DNA of 64,000 bases from Deltaproteobacteria bacterium. GTDB taxonomy: Bacteria; Myxococcota; JACRCW01. The notes under the pieces are model-generated. The model was given only the letters and a program-made list of their open reading frames with translations, was not told where the DNA came from and did no database searches. The DNA lies in NCBI GenBank assembly GCA_016218805.1, contig JACRCW010000080.1, positions 91,055-155,054 of the forward strand, in the 5' to 3' direction. Positions 54,314 through 63,224 of the stretch are shown here, in pieces. Within the stretch, counting starts at the first letter, position 1; every line of letters starts with the position of its first letter. A program made the translations under genes and the position numbers.

Positions 54314-54770
54314 TCAACGCATTCGTCGTGGTGGCGCTTCGCGGGCCCAGACGGCGCCGCAGGTCGCCAAGGTCCTCAACGTCGTCGAAGGGGCCCCCTC
54401 ATCGTCCACGATCGTCGCAGGCTCGGCGGACGTGCCCTTGCTGCGCGCGCAGCACTTGTCCGCGAGCCTGCCGAAGTCGATCGCGCTGATTTCGCCACGC
54501 CCGGTAGGCACTTCGAGAAGCCGCGTGTTGGACTTGGCCTCGAACACGGAGGCGATGTCCGAGCAGGGCGCGGTTCGGAACACAACCGTGACATCGCCCT
54601 TCCCTGTTTCCTTGTGGCAGGTCCACCCGCCGCCACCCTCCCATCAGGTAGGCCGCGTCCTCACCGTCCTCGTCCCAGTAGTACTCGGGGCCCGTCACCA
54701 GACCCCATGCCGCGGACAATGTTCTGCGGACGTTGCCTCCCCGCCCCGTCGCGCCAGTGCGTCTCCGTTG
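54314..54770 (-). pseudogene. Frameshifted hypothetical protein
   Basis: Two frames join at a G-rich run around 54635. Upstream: LSAAWGLVTGPEYYWDEDGE and AAYLMG; downstream: GWTCHKETGKGDVTVVF and ASVFEAKSNTRLLEVPT. The latter part is followed by LADKCC and more to a stop at 54314. One indel restores a protein of about 150 residues. The family is not recognised; the Cys and the Gly-rich join hint at a secreted protein. GC is lower than the surroundings. Confidence 0.55.
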
Positions 54771-55439
54771 CCGCAAGAAGAGACGCGAGAACGTGGACGG
54801 TCAAGGCAGTGGGCACACATGGTGGCGGCCACAGTCACGCGGAGCCTCCGCAACACAACCCCGCTCACGTCGCCTCGCCGACATCCCGTTCATCCCAGCC
54901 GTGCGCTGGAATCCAGACCCGTGGCAACAGTCCCAGGATCTCCGTCAAGAAAGATGGGCACGGTCGCCTTGACCGTGCCGGACCGCATCACTCCGCTGGA
55001 AGAAGCGGCAACAAGACCGAGGTGGCAGTGGCGCGCATTCCCAAGGCCCCCGAGGGCTGGGCTGCCGCTGCCGCGTCCGCCGACGCCATGGAGAAGCCAG
55101 CAGAAGGGGAACGCCAACTCAAGAGGAAGCGCGGCGGCGCCAGGGCGGGCGGAGCCCCGTTTGCACCTGCCGGGTTCCAACGGGCCTTGCGCCGCGAGGC
55201 CGCGCGCGGGCCCTGCACCCAAATGAGGGGAACAGCATGCCCGCGGCCGCGGCGGCGGGCCAACCCGGGCCGGCCCGCGGAAGCGCAGGTTGCGGAGGAC
55301 CCAGAACGGGTGGCAGTGTCGCCGCCTCATGCCAGATTCCATTCAAGAGCGACGTCGTCGCCGCCGTGAGCTTTTCGCCTTGAGCAAGGCGGCTTTCGTG
55401 GTCAGCGCGTCACCTCCGGAGGCCATTCTCTCCTCCTCC
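54771..55439. other. Stretch with no gene seen
   Basis: No frame has a supported start or a recognisable domain. It lies between the broken gene and the third TolB-like gene. Confidence 0.4.
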
Positions 55440-56324
55440 ATGGCAGCGGTCGGCCTTCGTCGGTTGGTGCACCTGGCAGGTTGGTGCGGCTGGATGTGCA
55501 TGGTGGCGTCGCCCGCGGCCGCGCGGGCGGTGGCGCCCCCAGCTGACCGCACCGTCCTGCTGCTGCCCGTGGAAGCCAAGGGCGGAGCAAGCCCGGACAC
55601 AGCGGCGGTGCTGACGCAGATGATGGCCGCGGAGGGCAGCAAGTCCCCGGGCTTGAAGCTGGTCTCGTTCAAGGAAGTGGAGAGCACCATGAGCCAGGAG
55701 CAGTTGCGCCAGGTTTCTGGCTGCAACTCCAACACGTGCGCGGCGGAAATCGCCGGAGCGCTCAACACTGACGAGATCGTCATCGCCACGTTCGGCAAGG
55801 TGGGGGACAGCTATGTGTTGACCGCCGTGCGCATCCGCGCCGGGGACGCCCAGGCGGTGGCGCGCGTCTCCGCACGCTTCCGCGACCTGGACGAGAACCT
55901 GGTGCTGGACCGTCTGCCCGAGTTGATGCGGAAGCTGCTCACCGACGAAGCGGGGGCGTCCGCCGCGGCCTCCCATCCCGCTCCGGTTGCCGGTAGCTCC
56001 GCCGCGCCCGCAGGCGAGTCCCCGCCCGCGGGCGCGAACCGGAACCCGAGTCGCATCCTCGTTGGTCTCGGTGGCGGCGCACTGGCGGGTAGCGGTCTGG
56101 TGATGCTCGGTGCGGCGGGGGCGGCGGCGGCCAGTGCCATCTCGTTCATTCCGTGGGTTGTCAGCGTTCCCACCCAAGGCCTCACCGGCGTCCCACGCCT
56201 TGTGCTGCTCACGGGGCTGCCTTTGGGGGCGGCGGCGTGTGCGGGCGGGTTGCTGTTGCTGTCCGTGGCGCTCGCGGTGGCCGGCGCGGCAGGCGTTGGC
56301 GCTGGGTTCTGGAGGGCGCCATGA
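55440..56324 (+). CDS. Exported TolB-N-like protein with membrane anchor (module protein A, copy 3)
   Basis: 294 residues. Signal peptide (LVHLAGWCGWMCMVASPAAA), TolB-N-like core (TVLLLPVEAKGGASPDTAAV, LKLVSFKEVESTMSQEQLRQ), Cys pair CNSNTC with AAEIAGALNTDEIVIATFGKV, an Ala/Pro/Ser linker, and C-terminal hydrophobic segments (about 205-230, 248-265, 268-290). This is the same architecture as the genes at 21.7, 50.6 and 62.2 kb. The start is uncertain: no ribosome-binding site at ATG 55440. It overlaps the next gene by ATGA. Confidence 0.8.
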   Translation: MAAVGLRRLVHLAGWCGWMCMVASPAAARAVAPPADRTVLLLPVEAKGGASPDTAAVLTQMMAAEGSKSPGLKLVSFKEVESTMSQEQLRQVSGCNSNTCAAEIAGALNTDEIVIATFGKVGDSYVLTAVRIRAGDAQAVARVSARFRDLDENLVLDRLPELMRKLLTDEAGASAAASHPAPVAGSSAAPAGESPPAGANRNPSRILVGLGGGALAGSGLVMLGAAGAAAASAISFIPWVVSVPTQGLTGVPRLVLLTGLPLGAAACAGGLLLLSVALAVAGAAGVGAGFWRAP

Positions 56325-57259
56325 AGCGCCTGGTCGTCGTCCTCCTCCCTCTGCTCGGCGGCTTGTTGCAGAGCTGCGGTCCGCGGTGCACGGCGGACAC
56401 CGACTGCGTCCTTGGCGACCTGACCCGCTGTGAGCTGGCCACCGGGCGCTGTGTCGGTCCCGAGGCGTCGTCATCCTCGTCTTCCGGCGGTCCGCCGAGC
56501 AGCGGAACCGGATCCTCCACCACACCCGCATCAAGCGGCTCCACGGCCTCGGGCTCATCCTTGGCCAGCGTGTCTTTGTCGTCGCGCGCGTCGTCGTGGT
56601 CCAGCCTGTCATCATCCGTGGATGCGTCTTCGTCGGCACGGGCGTCGTCGTCTGCCCGGGTGTCTTCCTCAACGCCCGGGTCGTCATCGGCCCGTGCGTC
56701 GTCATCGGCCGGGGTGTCTTCCTCGGCGCTCGCGTCATCCTTGCCGCGCCCGTCCACGTCGTTGGGCGCAGGCTCGTCGGGGGGCGCGGCGTCTTCGGGA
56801 GGGGCGTGCGGAGCGTCGTGCCCGGCGTGCGCGGCGGACTCTGACCTGCGGTGGGCCCATTGGCCCATGCCCAACCCCGCGGGGGCATCCCTGCCGAACC
56901 CAGCCAACTACACGTACGACGCAGCCGAGGTATTGGACAATGTGACCGGATTGATCTGGGAGCGTGACGTGTCTGGCAGGGTAACGAGCACTTGGACGGC
57001 CGCCACCACGGCGGCCACCAGCCCCTGCACCGGTGGCTGGCGTCTCCCAACCCGCGTGGAACTCGTGTCCCTCCTGGACTTCACCAGGGCACCCCCAACC
57101 ATCGATACAGCGGCATTTCCCGACACCCCGGGTGACTGTTTCTGGTCGTCCTCCCTTGCAGCGGGGAGTTCGAACCGCGCGTGGTACGTGAGATTCGGCG
57201 GTGGCGCCACAGTTGATAGCTCCGTGGACACGCTGTGCCTTGTTCGGTGTGTGCGTTGA
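56321..57259 (+). CDS. Lipoprotein with long Ser linker and DUF1566 (Lcl) domain (module protein B, copy 3)
   Basis: 312 residues. Lipobox LQSC, then CTADTDC and CELATGRC (same Cys-rich head as copies 1 and 2), a Ser-rich stalk of about 110 residues, and a C-terminal DUF1566/Lcl domain (VLDNVTGLIWERDVSG, GGWRLPTRVELVSLLD, FWSSSLAAGSSNRAWYVRF, CLVRCVR). Such domains occur in surface and collagen-like proteins. ATGA overlap with the TolB-like gene shows tight coupling. Confidence 0.85.
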   Translation: MKRLVVVLLPLLGGLLQSCGPRCTADTDCVLGDLTRCELATGRCVGPEASSSSSSGGPPSSGTGSSTTPASSGSTASGSSLASVSLSSRASSWSSLSSSVDASSSARASSSARVSSSTPGSSSARASSSAGVSSSALASSLPRPSTSLGAGSSGGAASSGGACGASCPACAADSDLRWAHWPMPNPAGASLPNPANYTYDAAEVLDNVTGLIWERDVSGRVTSTWTAATTAATSPCTGGWRLPTRVELVSLLDFTRAPPTIDTAAFPDTPGDCFWSSSLAAGSSNRAWYVRFGGGATVDSSVDTLCLVRCVR

Positions 57260-57301
57260 GCGCGAGCAGAGAACGCTCGTGCGTCAGCCCAAAGGTCTCC
57301 C

Positions 57302-57754
57302 ATGAAACGGTCGCAACACCTGCTTTTCGTGGCATTGCTCCTGGTCCCCATGCTCGCGGCTGGCCTTGGGCTCGTGCGCGCAGCGGCCCCGCCAACCCGC
57401 TACACAACCACCGCCGGCGTCGTATTGGACAACTGCACCGGGCTTCACTGGCAGCAGGGTCACGACGCCGGTCAAGGCTGGACCAACGCGGCAGCCTATT
57501 GTCAGAACAACACGGCAGGCCTTTCCGGCACGAATTGGCGGCTCCCGACCATCAAGGAACTGCAGAGCATTGTGGACGAGACAGTTCTTAACCCCAGCAT
57601 CGACACGGCAACGTTCACCGCGGTGCCTGATTGCTACTGGTCATCGTCCAAGGTCGCCGGGAATTCGGGGCTCGCGTGGGCCGTCTTCTTCTCCAGCGGG
57701 GGCACCACCAGCTTCGGGTTGGCCAATCCGTGCCGTGTTCGGTGTGTCCGTTGA
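57302..57754 (+). CDS. Secreted DUF1566 (Lcl)-domain protein
   Basis: 150 residues. Signal peptide (HLLFVALLLVPMLAAGLGLV) then a single DUF1566 domain (VVLDNCTGLHWQQ, NWRLPTIKELQSIVDE, DCYWSSSKVAGNSGLAWAVF, CRVRCVR), clearly a paralogue of the C-terminal domain of the gene 42 bases upstream but without lipobox or stalk. Probably the third gene of that operon. Confidence 0.88.
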   Translation: MKRSQHLLFVALLLVPMLAAGLGLVRAAAPPTRYTTTAGVVLDNCTGLHWQQGHDAGQGWTNAAAYCQNNTAGLSGTNWRLPTIKELQSIVDETVLNPSIDTATFTAVPDCYWSSSKVAGNSGLAWAVFFSSGGTTSFGLANPCRVRCVR

Positions 57755-57765
57755 GGGCAGCGAAT

Positions 57766-58314
57766 GCCCCGACTGTTCAATCCACCGGCACCGGTTCCAC
57801 GCCGCAGGACCTGGGACCCGACGTCACCGGCCTTACGTTTGCGCTGGTCGGGAGCTCCATCATCGCGGAGAGCCACAATGCGCAGACGCTGACCTAAAGG
57901 TTCCATCGCATTTCGCTCTCCGGCGGACCCGCCACCACGCTTGGCAGTCTCACGGGCACGCTCCACGATGAAAGACTCCACCACGACGAGCTGTACTTCC
58001 TGACGCGGGACGACAGCTTCCCATCCGCCGAGTGGGCCATCCGCAGCGTGCCGAACGATGGCAGCGGCGTCGTCACGATGGTCGATCACCAGACGGTCAA
58101 CCTCAGCGTGTCCCAGCTCGTCGACGTGGATGACGACGGGTACTACGTGAGCACGTACGACTCGATCGTCAAGATCCCGCGCGACGGGGGAGCACCGGTG
58201 ACGGTGGTGGAGGTGGATGGGACCGTGATCGACGCGGTGGCGGATGACCGGGTGATCGTGTGGACCGAGGAGTCCCCTGACGGCGAACGGCAAATCAAGT
58301 TGATTGCAAAATAG
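57766..58314 (+). pseudogene. C-terminal propeller fragment interrupted by one in-frame stop
   Basis: One frame reads FALVGSSIIAESHNAQTLT, a TAA at 57895-57897, then RFHRISLSGGPATTLGSLTG, DELYFLTRDD, SVPNDGSGVVTM, DDDGYYVSTYDSIVKIPRDG to a stop at 58314. The pattern of LTxDxxxLYF..IxRVPxxGG blades is that of a secreted propeller protein. The frame is continuous except for the TAA, and no start codon or signal is left on the 5' side. Confidence 0.7.
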
Positions 58315-58588
58315 GGTCCGCTGCACCGCCCACACTGACGGCGCAACCGCGTTCTGCGGTCAGCGTTGAAACCGCGTGCAGGCATGCGCAGGAGACGCCA
58401 GGGATGAGACGTCGCTGTCGGCCGCAATGACCCAAATATCATCGTTGGCCACGCTGTAGAAACTGGCGCATTGGCCACAGAACTTTGTTCCGCGCTCAAG
58501 GCCTGCAGACCGCGTGATGGCCGCGCGCAGGCTACCTGGGGTTGCGTTGGACGTCGCCCGCGGGTTCAAGCGGCGGCGGAGGTGGCGC

Positions 58589-60265
58589 ATGCCGTCGCTT
58601 GTGGAGGATCTTGAGCGGGCCGGACTCCGCGGCGGTCTCGTGGAGCGCGTCAGCTACGCCGCGCTCGCGAGTACCGACCCGCTGGCCATGGTGGCCTCGT
58701 TCCGCGACGGGCTCATGGTGCTGGAGTTCCCCGCCAGCGGCGCAAAGGCCGTGTTGGTGGTGCAGCCGGGTGAGACCGCATTCAGCGTGTTGGGATCCCG
58801 GGTCAATCAGCTGCTCGTGCGCGGACTGGAGGTCTGCGTGGTCAGCGACGATCCGGCCGACGAGAAGCGGCTGAAAAAGGCCATGCCCACGTTCGTGAAG
58901 GGCTCGGTGCCAACCTATCGTGTGTCGTCGGATGGGAAGGTCCACCACGTGGCCCAGGTTCCCCTGGTCAAGACGCCGTTCCACCGGATGTTGGAAGCGC
59001 TTCCGGCTGCGGGCACCACGCCGGATTGGCAGGCGCTGGCGGCCACGCGGGCGGCCGCGGAAACGGCGTGGAACGCATCGGTCCAAGAAGCGTCGCGCTT
59101 CGCCAGCGACATGGCAGCCCGGCCGGTCCGCGTCACGCGCGTCCTGGCGGGCCTGATTGGCGCCATGTTCCTCCTTGAGATGTGGCTGGGCACCGGCGCC
59201 CCGGTGTGGGCGCTGCGGCGCCTGGGCGCGTTGGACGCGGAACGCCTGACGGACGGCGAATGGTGGCTGGCGGTGTCTGCGACCTTCCTCCACGGGGGCT
59301 GGCTGCACCTGCTGTTCAACGGGATTGTCCTGTGGACGCTGGGGCGGTCCCTGGAGCGCATCCTGGGCGCGCCGAAGTTCATCATCCTGTACGGCCTGTC
59401 CGGTCTCGCCGGTTCTTTGATCAGCGCCTACCGGTTGGAGCCGGGAGGCCTGAGCGTGGGCGCGTCGGGCGCGCTGTGGGGGTTGCTCGCCGCTGAGGCG
59501 CTGCTGGTGTCCCTGGCCAACAGCCCGCTGCCGCCCGTCATGCGCGCCGCCGCGCGCCAGAGCGTGGTGACCAACCTGGTGCTCAACGTCATGAACTCGT
59601 TCCGCGCGCACGTGGACTGGGCGGCGCACCTGGGAGGCGGCGTGGCGGGCGCGCTGGTCACGCTGCTGTTGCTGCGCATCAAGGGAGAACGCGCGCCGTC
59701 CTGGCTGCGGGGCACCGCCTCCGTGTTGGCGGCGTTTTACGTCGTGGGACTGGGCACGGCGCTGGTGCGCGCGGACCTGCCCGCAATGGCCGCACCGGAT
59801 GAGCGCATCACCGTCAGCATCCCGGAGCTGCAGGTGGACTCCGTTGAGCTTCCCGCACTGATCGCATCCACCCGCAAGGACTCGCCACCGGGGAAGGACG
59901 GTACGTCTGAAGTGGTGTTTGGTGAGGTGCGGCGTGACCCCGTGGCGGTGGGCCTGTTGACGTCCGCCCACGGCGACGACGCGGCGATTGAAGCGCAGGC
60001 GCAGGCCGTCCTGGAGGCGATCAAGGAGGGGAATGAAGGCAGTTGGGTCCGTGGACCCGCCGCCCGCGCGGCAGGGACGACGTGGTGGGTGACGGGGCGG
60101 ATGAAGTTTGATCAGGGGGCGTTGGTGGACACGGTGTTCATTGTTGAGAAGGGACGGTGGACGCGCGTGGAAGTGATCCTGTGGCCGGATGCAGAGGCCC
60201 AGTGGAGCGGCCTGGCTGACACGGTGGCGGGTTCAGTGAAGTGGAAGGCGGCAACGCAGCCTTGA
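58589..60265 (+). CDS. Rhomboid-family intramembrane serine protease with flanking domains
   Basis: 558 residues. An N-terminal soluble region of about 190 residues (no known domain; begins MPSLVEDLERAG) leads to the rhomboid core: HGGWLHLLFNGIVLW (first conserved His/Asn), GASGALWGLLAAEA with the catalytic Ser in GxSG, and DWAAHLGGGVAGALV with the catalytic His. A C-terminal soluble region of about 150 residues follows. It would cut transmembrane substrates in the membrane; substrates are unknown. ATG 58589 has GGAGG five bases upstream. Confidence 0.93.
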   Translation: MPSLVEDLERAGLRGGLVERVSYAALASTDPLAMVASFRDGLMVLEFPASGAKAVLVVQPGETAFSVLGSRVNQLLVRGLEVCVVSDDPADEKRLKKAMPTFVKGSVPTYRVSSDGKVHHVAQVPLVKTPFHRMLEALPAAGTTPDWQALAATRAAAETAWNASVQEASRFASDMAARPVRVTRVLAGLIGAMFLLEMWLGTGAPVWALRRLGALDAERLTDGEWWLAVSATFLHGGWLHLLFNGIVLWTLGRSLERILGAPKFIILYGLSGLAGSLISAYRLEPGGLSVGASGALWGLLAAEALLVSLANSPLPPVMRAAARQSVVTNLVLNVMNSFRAHVDWAAHLGGGVAGALVTLLLLRIKGERAPSWLRGTASVLAAFYVVGLGTALVRADLPAMAAPDERITVSIPELQVDSVELPALIASTRKDSPPGKDGTSEVVFGEVRRDPVAVGLLTSAHGDDAAIEAQAQAVLEAIKEGNEGSWVRGPAARAAGTTWWVTGRMKFDQGALVDTVFIVEKGRWTRVEVILWPDAEAQWSGLADTVAGSVKWKAATQP

Positions 60266-61433
60266 GAGCGTGCTGCCCCCGCCGCTGGCGGACGGTTGCG
60301 GGGCAACCGCCTTCCGCGGGGTCCAGGTCATAACTCGGAACGACACCGTGGAGTCCGTTGTCCTTCGGCGCTCATCGGATTTGACCCTTTCGCTCTCCGG
60401 AACTGCTCCGCCCGGCGGGGGCTTTCTGTGGACCGGACCTCCAGGTTCTACGTGCGTTCAGGACCGCGGGAGGCGAAGCCCCGCGACTGCGCGGCCACCG
60501 CCCAAGGGAGGCAATCGCTCAATAGTCCATGAAATCCCCGGCCGGTGACGGTTCAGGGTCTTTCGGAGGGCCCATTCCCGAGCGTGGGTTTCCGGCAGCA
60601 GAACGATGAGGAGGTACGCGCCGAGATACACGTCAGCAATGAACCTGGGCGCCGCGTCCAGGTGAAACGTGCGGTTGGCTGCGCCGCGGCCGAGGAAGCC
60701 CGGTGGTTGAGAAGCTGGCATCCGCGTAACAGGTCACCCACATCGTGCAGCAGCCTTTCCCACCTTCCGCTGCCGTTCAACGGCAGACTGATGCCCAACG
60801 CCGCGTCACCAGCGCGCGCGGCCGGTGTCCCTCAATCCGCTCATTGCCGCCCGCCCAGGACCACCGAAGTCACGTTTCCCCGTGGAGGCACCACAAATGC
60901 TTTCCCGTTGATGGCGTGTGCCCGGATTGGCGCGGAACTCGCCCTTCTTCACAACGCAATGCGGCCCGGCGATGCGCGCAAGCTCAATTGCGTGGGCACC
61001 GGGGCTGGGCCAGGCGGTACGGCCCGCATGGCCCGCCGCGTTGCTGGCACACGGTCCGCTGAGGCATTCAGGTCATGGATGTGGTGGACCCCGCGGCCGC
61101 GCGCGCGCGCGCGCGCCGCATCGATTCACCACGGCAGGCGCCGTGGGTCCAGGCTCAGGCGGAATAGCGTGGTTTTGACATGGGTGCAGGGTGCGCATCC
61201 CAGGAGTCCTGTGTGCGCTCCTTCCCTGCGTTGCGTGGGTGCGAAGGGTGAAGGCCGGACCGACGGCGCCAACGGGAAGCGTCGGGCCACCAGCGCGGCC
61301 GATTCAACGGCGACTGAAAGCCGGCAGGATTCGCTCAGCCTCAGGTGCCTTTCAGCGCAATTGTCACCCTATTCTATTGACCCCTTTGGGGCTGCAGGCC
61401 AAAGTCCGCGGCATGCTCCCAATCTCGAAGTCA
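60266..61433. other. Long stretch with no supported gene
   Basis: About 1.2 kb with no frame that has a start, ribosome-binding site and coherent protein. One minus-strand fragment (60458-60721, FHLDAAPRFIADVYLGAYLL) is hydrophobic in part but unrecognised. This looks like an eroded region. Confidence 0.45.
61098..61116. repeat. (CG)n alternating tract
   Basis: A 19-base run of strictly alternating C and G. Such tracts can adopt left-handed DNA and are rare even in GC-rich genomes. It lies in the non-coding stretch before the small lipoprotein genes. Confidence 0.8.
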
Positions 61434-61760
61434 ATGCGGGTCCTCTGGTGTGCTTGGCTCCTGGTCACGGCCGCGGGGTGCGCCACTGGCGAACTCCGCT
61501 TCAGCCTGCTCGGCGAAACCCGCTCGCTGATCGTGGAGCGTGGTCCTCGGGTCAAAGGCGAAGCGTGCAGCATTTTCCACAACCCCACACTCGCCGACAG
61601 GGCCTACGACAACGCGCTGCGGAAGGCCCCCGGCTTCAACGCGCTGGAGGACGCGCAGGTGAGCTACCAGGGCGGGCCGTTGAACCTGGGCGGGTTAGGT
61701 GCCTGCTACCGCGTCAGCGGCCGCGCGGTGCGCATTGAGGTGGACGGGGCGGCGCAATGA
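61434..61760 (+). CDS. Small TRL-like lipoprotein 1
   Basis: 108 residues. Signal and lipobox (VTAAGC, about residue 16), then a domain with GEACSIFHNPTLADRAYDNA and a C-terminal ACYRVSGRAVRIEV. The layout (Cys after a Gly-Glu-Ala, AYDxAL helix, C-terminal C-x-V-x-G) recalls the TRL family of small lipoproteins. Its stop overlaps the start of the next lipoprotein gene, to which it is related. Confidence 0.7.
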   Translation: MRVLWCAWLLVTAAGCATGELRFSLLGETRSLIVERGPRVKGEACSIFHNPTLADRAYDNALRKAPGFNALEDAQVSYQGGPLNLGGLGACYRVSGRAVRIEVDGAAQ

Positions 61761-62170
61761 GACCTATCGCCGTGCCGTTGCTCGCATCGGGCATCCTGCT
61801 GGTGAGCGGATGCGCGTCCTTGAATCTGGGGACGTTTCCAGTCGCGTCACGCGCCAGACTTGGAAAGCCGCCTCGCGGTACGCCCACCGAAGGTTCGGCC
61901 TGCGCGTTCGTGATCCTGGGACTCATCCCCGTCCGGGAGGACGCCTTACGCCGCGCCTATGATGAAGCTTTGCAGGAAGCCGGCCCCGGGCACCGCACGC
62001 TCAGGGATGTTGCGGTGACAGTGAAGAAACACGGGTTTTCACTCAATGGCGTGGAGCTTTCCTGGCATTGCTATTCGCTGGAGGCCATGGCCGTCCGCGA
62101 CGATGATCCGGACGGAGCCGGCGATCCCGATGACGTCACGGAGGAGGAGGCTGCGCCGGAGCCCGCGTGA
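61757..62170 (+). CDS. Small TRL-like lipoprotein 2
   Basis: 137 residues. Lipobox LVSGC, then GSACAFVILGLIPVREDALR, RAYDEALQEAGPGHRTLRDV and WHCYSLEAMAV, aligning with lipoprotein 1 despite low identity. The tail is very acidic (DDDPDGAGDPDDVTEEEAA). Function unknown. ATGA overlap with lipoprotein 1 shows a tandem duplication kept in one operon. It is convergent with the fourth TolB-like gene. Confidence 0.72.
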   Translation: MRPIAVPLLASGILLVSGCASLNLGTFPVASRARLGKPPRGTPTEGSACAFVILGLIPVREDALRRAYDEALQEAGPGHRTLRDVAVTVKKHGFSLNGVELSWHCYSLEAMAVRDDDPDGAGDPDDVTEEEAAPEPA

Positions 62171-62189
62171 GCCAGGTGCGGCGCGGTCC

Positions 62190-63224
62190 TCAGTCTCCTT
62201 CAAGCGCGGACACGGGTTCGGCGCCCGCAGGTTCCTCTGACAGCAGGCTGACCAGCAACGCGCGATTGTACGCGTCCGCCAGAGCCTGCCGCTCTTCCAT
62301 GGGGACGGGCTCCAACCCGGTCCGGCTTGGCCCTGCCATGCTCACGCCGGCACATACCGCCGTGACCAGCAACAACAGGGTGCCCGCACCGCTGCTGACG
62401 CTGAACGTCACAAGCCCCATGCTGGAGACGACCATGCCAACAACCAGCCCCGTGACTCCCGCGGGGGTCAGGGCCATCGCCAACACCAGGCCGCCAGCGT
62501 GCACGACCAACCCAACGGGGCCCATCGCCAGCACTCCGGCCAACACGCTGCCCGCGATCCAGGCGGCTACTCGCCAGCGAAACCGTTCGCGGTTCGCGGC
62601 TTCCTCGCGGCGGGAGTACTCAAGCGCAAGGTCAGGACGCTCCACAAGATGATAGAAGCGCGAACCGGGCACCTCTCGCCTGTCGGTTTGAGCAGTGACG
62701 CTGTAACCATCCCGATTCACCCACAGGCGCTGTGCGTCGTACTGCCGCAACGCGGCGCGGGCTGAATTCTCGCGCGCAGCGAGGGCCTCACGGCACGGCG
62801 CGCACCCTGGCGCAAACAACTCCTCTACCATTTGCCCAAGCGGTTGGACCCAACCCGCGCGGCGCGCACCAATGCGCTGCGCCGTGACCATCGGTTCGCC
62901 GCCCGCCACCAGTCTGGTGAGTTCCATGCGACGCCCAGCCCCCCTTCCCACCACGCGTCCCACCACGCCTTCCAAAACGCCAAGCTCCGTGAGCACCGCG
63001 CCGCCACACTCGGCCTCCGAGCACACGCCCCGCTCGTCGTCCGGCGCCAGCGAAACGACGACCAAACCTGGTATGGCCGCCAGCATGTGCCTCACCACCT
63101 CCGGGGCGAGCGCGCATGGCTCCTCATCCGACTGGTCACACTGCATGGCGAGGACGACCACCTCGCGCTCCACCTGCGCCGGCGCCAATGTCCACACTGC
63201 AATGCTGGCAATGACCGGGAACAT
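62190..63224 (-). CDS. Exported TolB-N-like protein with membrane anchor (module protein A, copy 4)
   Basis: 344 residues. Signal peptide (FPVIASIAVWTLAPAQ), TolB-N-like core (EVVVLAMQCDQSDEEPCALA, VRHMLAAIPGLVVVSLAPDD), a Cys pair in GVCSEAECGGAVLTELGVLE, a longer middle region with CAPC (about 182-185), and C-terminal hydrophobic segments (WIAGSVLAGVLAMG, LVLAMALTPAGVTGLVVGM, FSVSSGAGTLLLLVTAVC). No lipoprotein gene follows on its strand; instead it converges with the TRL-like pair. The start is set by the signal peptide at ATG 63224. Confidence 0.75.
   Translation of the reverse strand: MFPVIASIAVWTLAPAQVEREVVVLAMQCDQSDEEPCALAPEVVRHMLAAIPGLVVVSLAPDDERGVCSEAECGGAVLTELGVLEGVVGRVVGRGAGRRMELTRLVAGGEPMVTAQRIGARRAGWVQPLGQMVEELFAPGCAPCREALAARENSARAALRQYDAQRLWVNRDGYSVTAQTDRREVPGSRFYHLVERPDLALEYSRREEAANRERFRWRVAAWIAGSVLAGVLAMGPVGLVVHAGGLVLAMALTPAGVTGLVVGMVVSSMGLVTFSVSSGAGTLLLLVTAVCAGVSMAGPSRTGLEPVPMEERQALADAYNRALLVSLLSEEPAGAEPVSALEGD

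Noticed and set aside
60458..60721. 87-codon minus-strand frame
   Set aside because: Partly hydrophobic but no ribosome-binding site, start or family match; likely eroded sequence.
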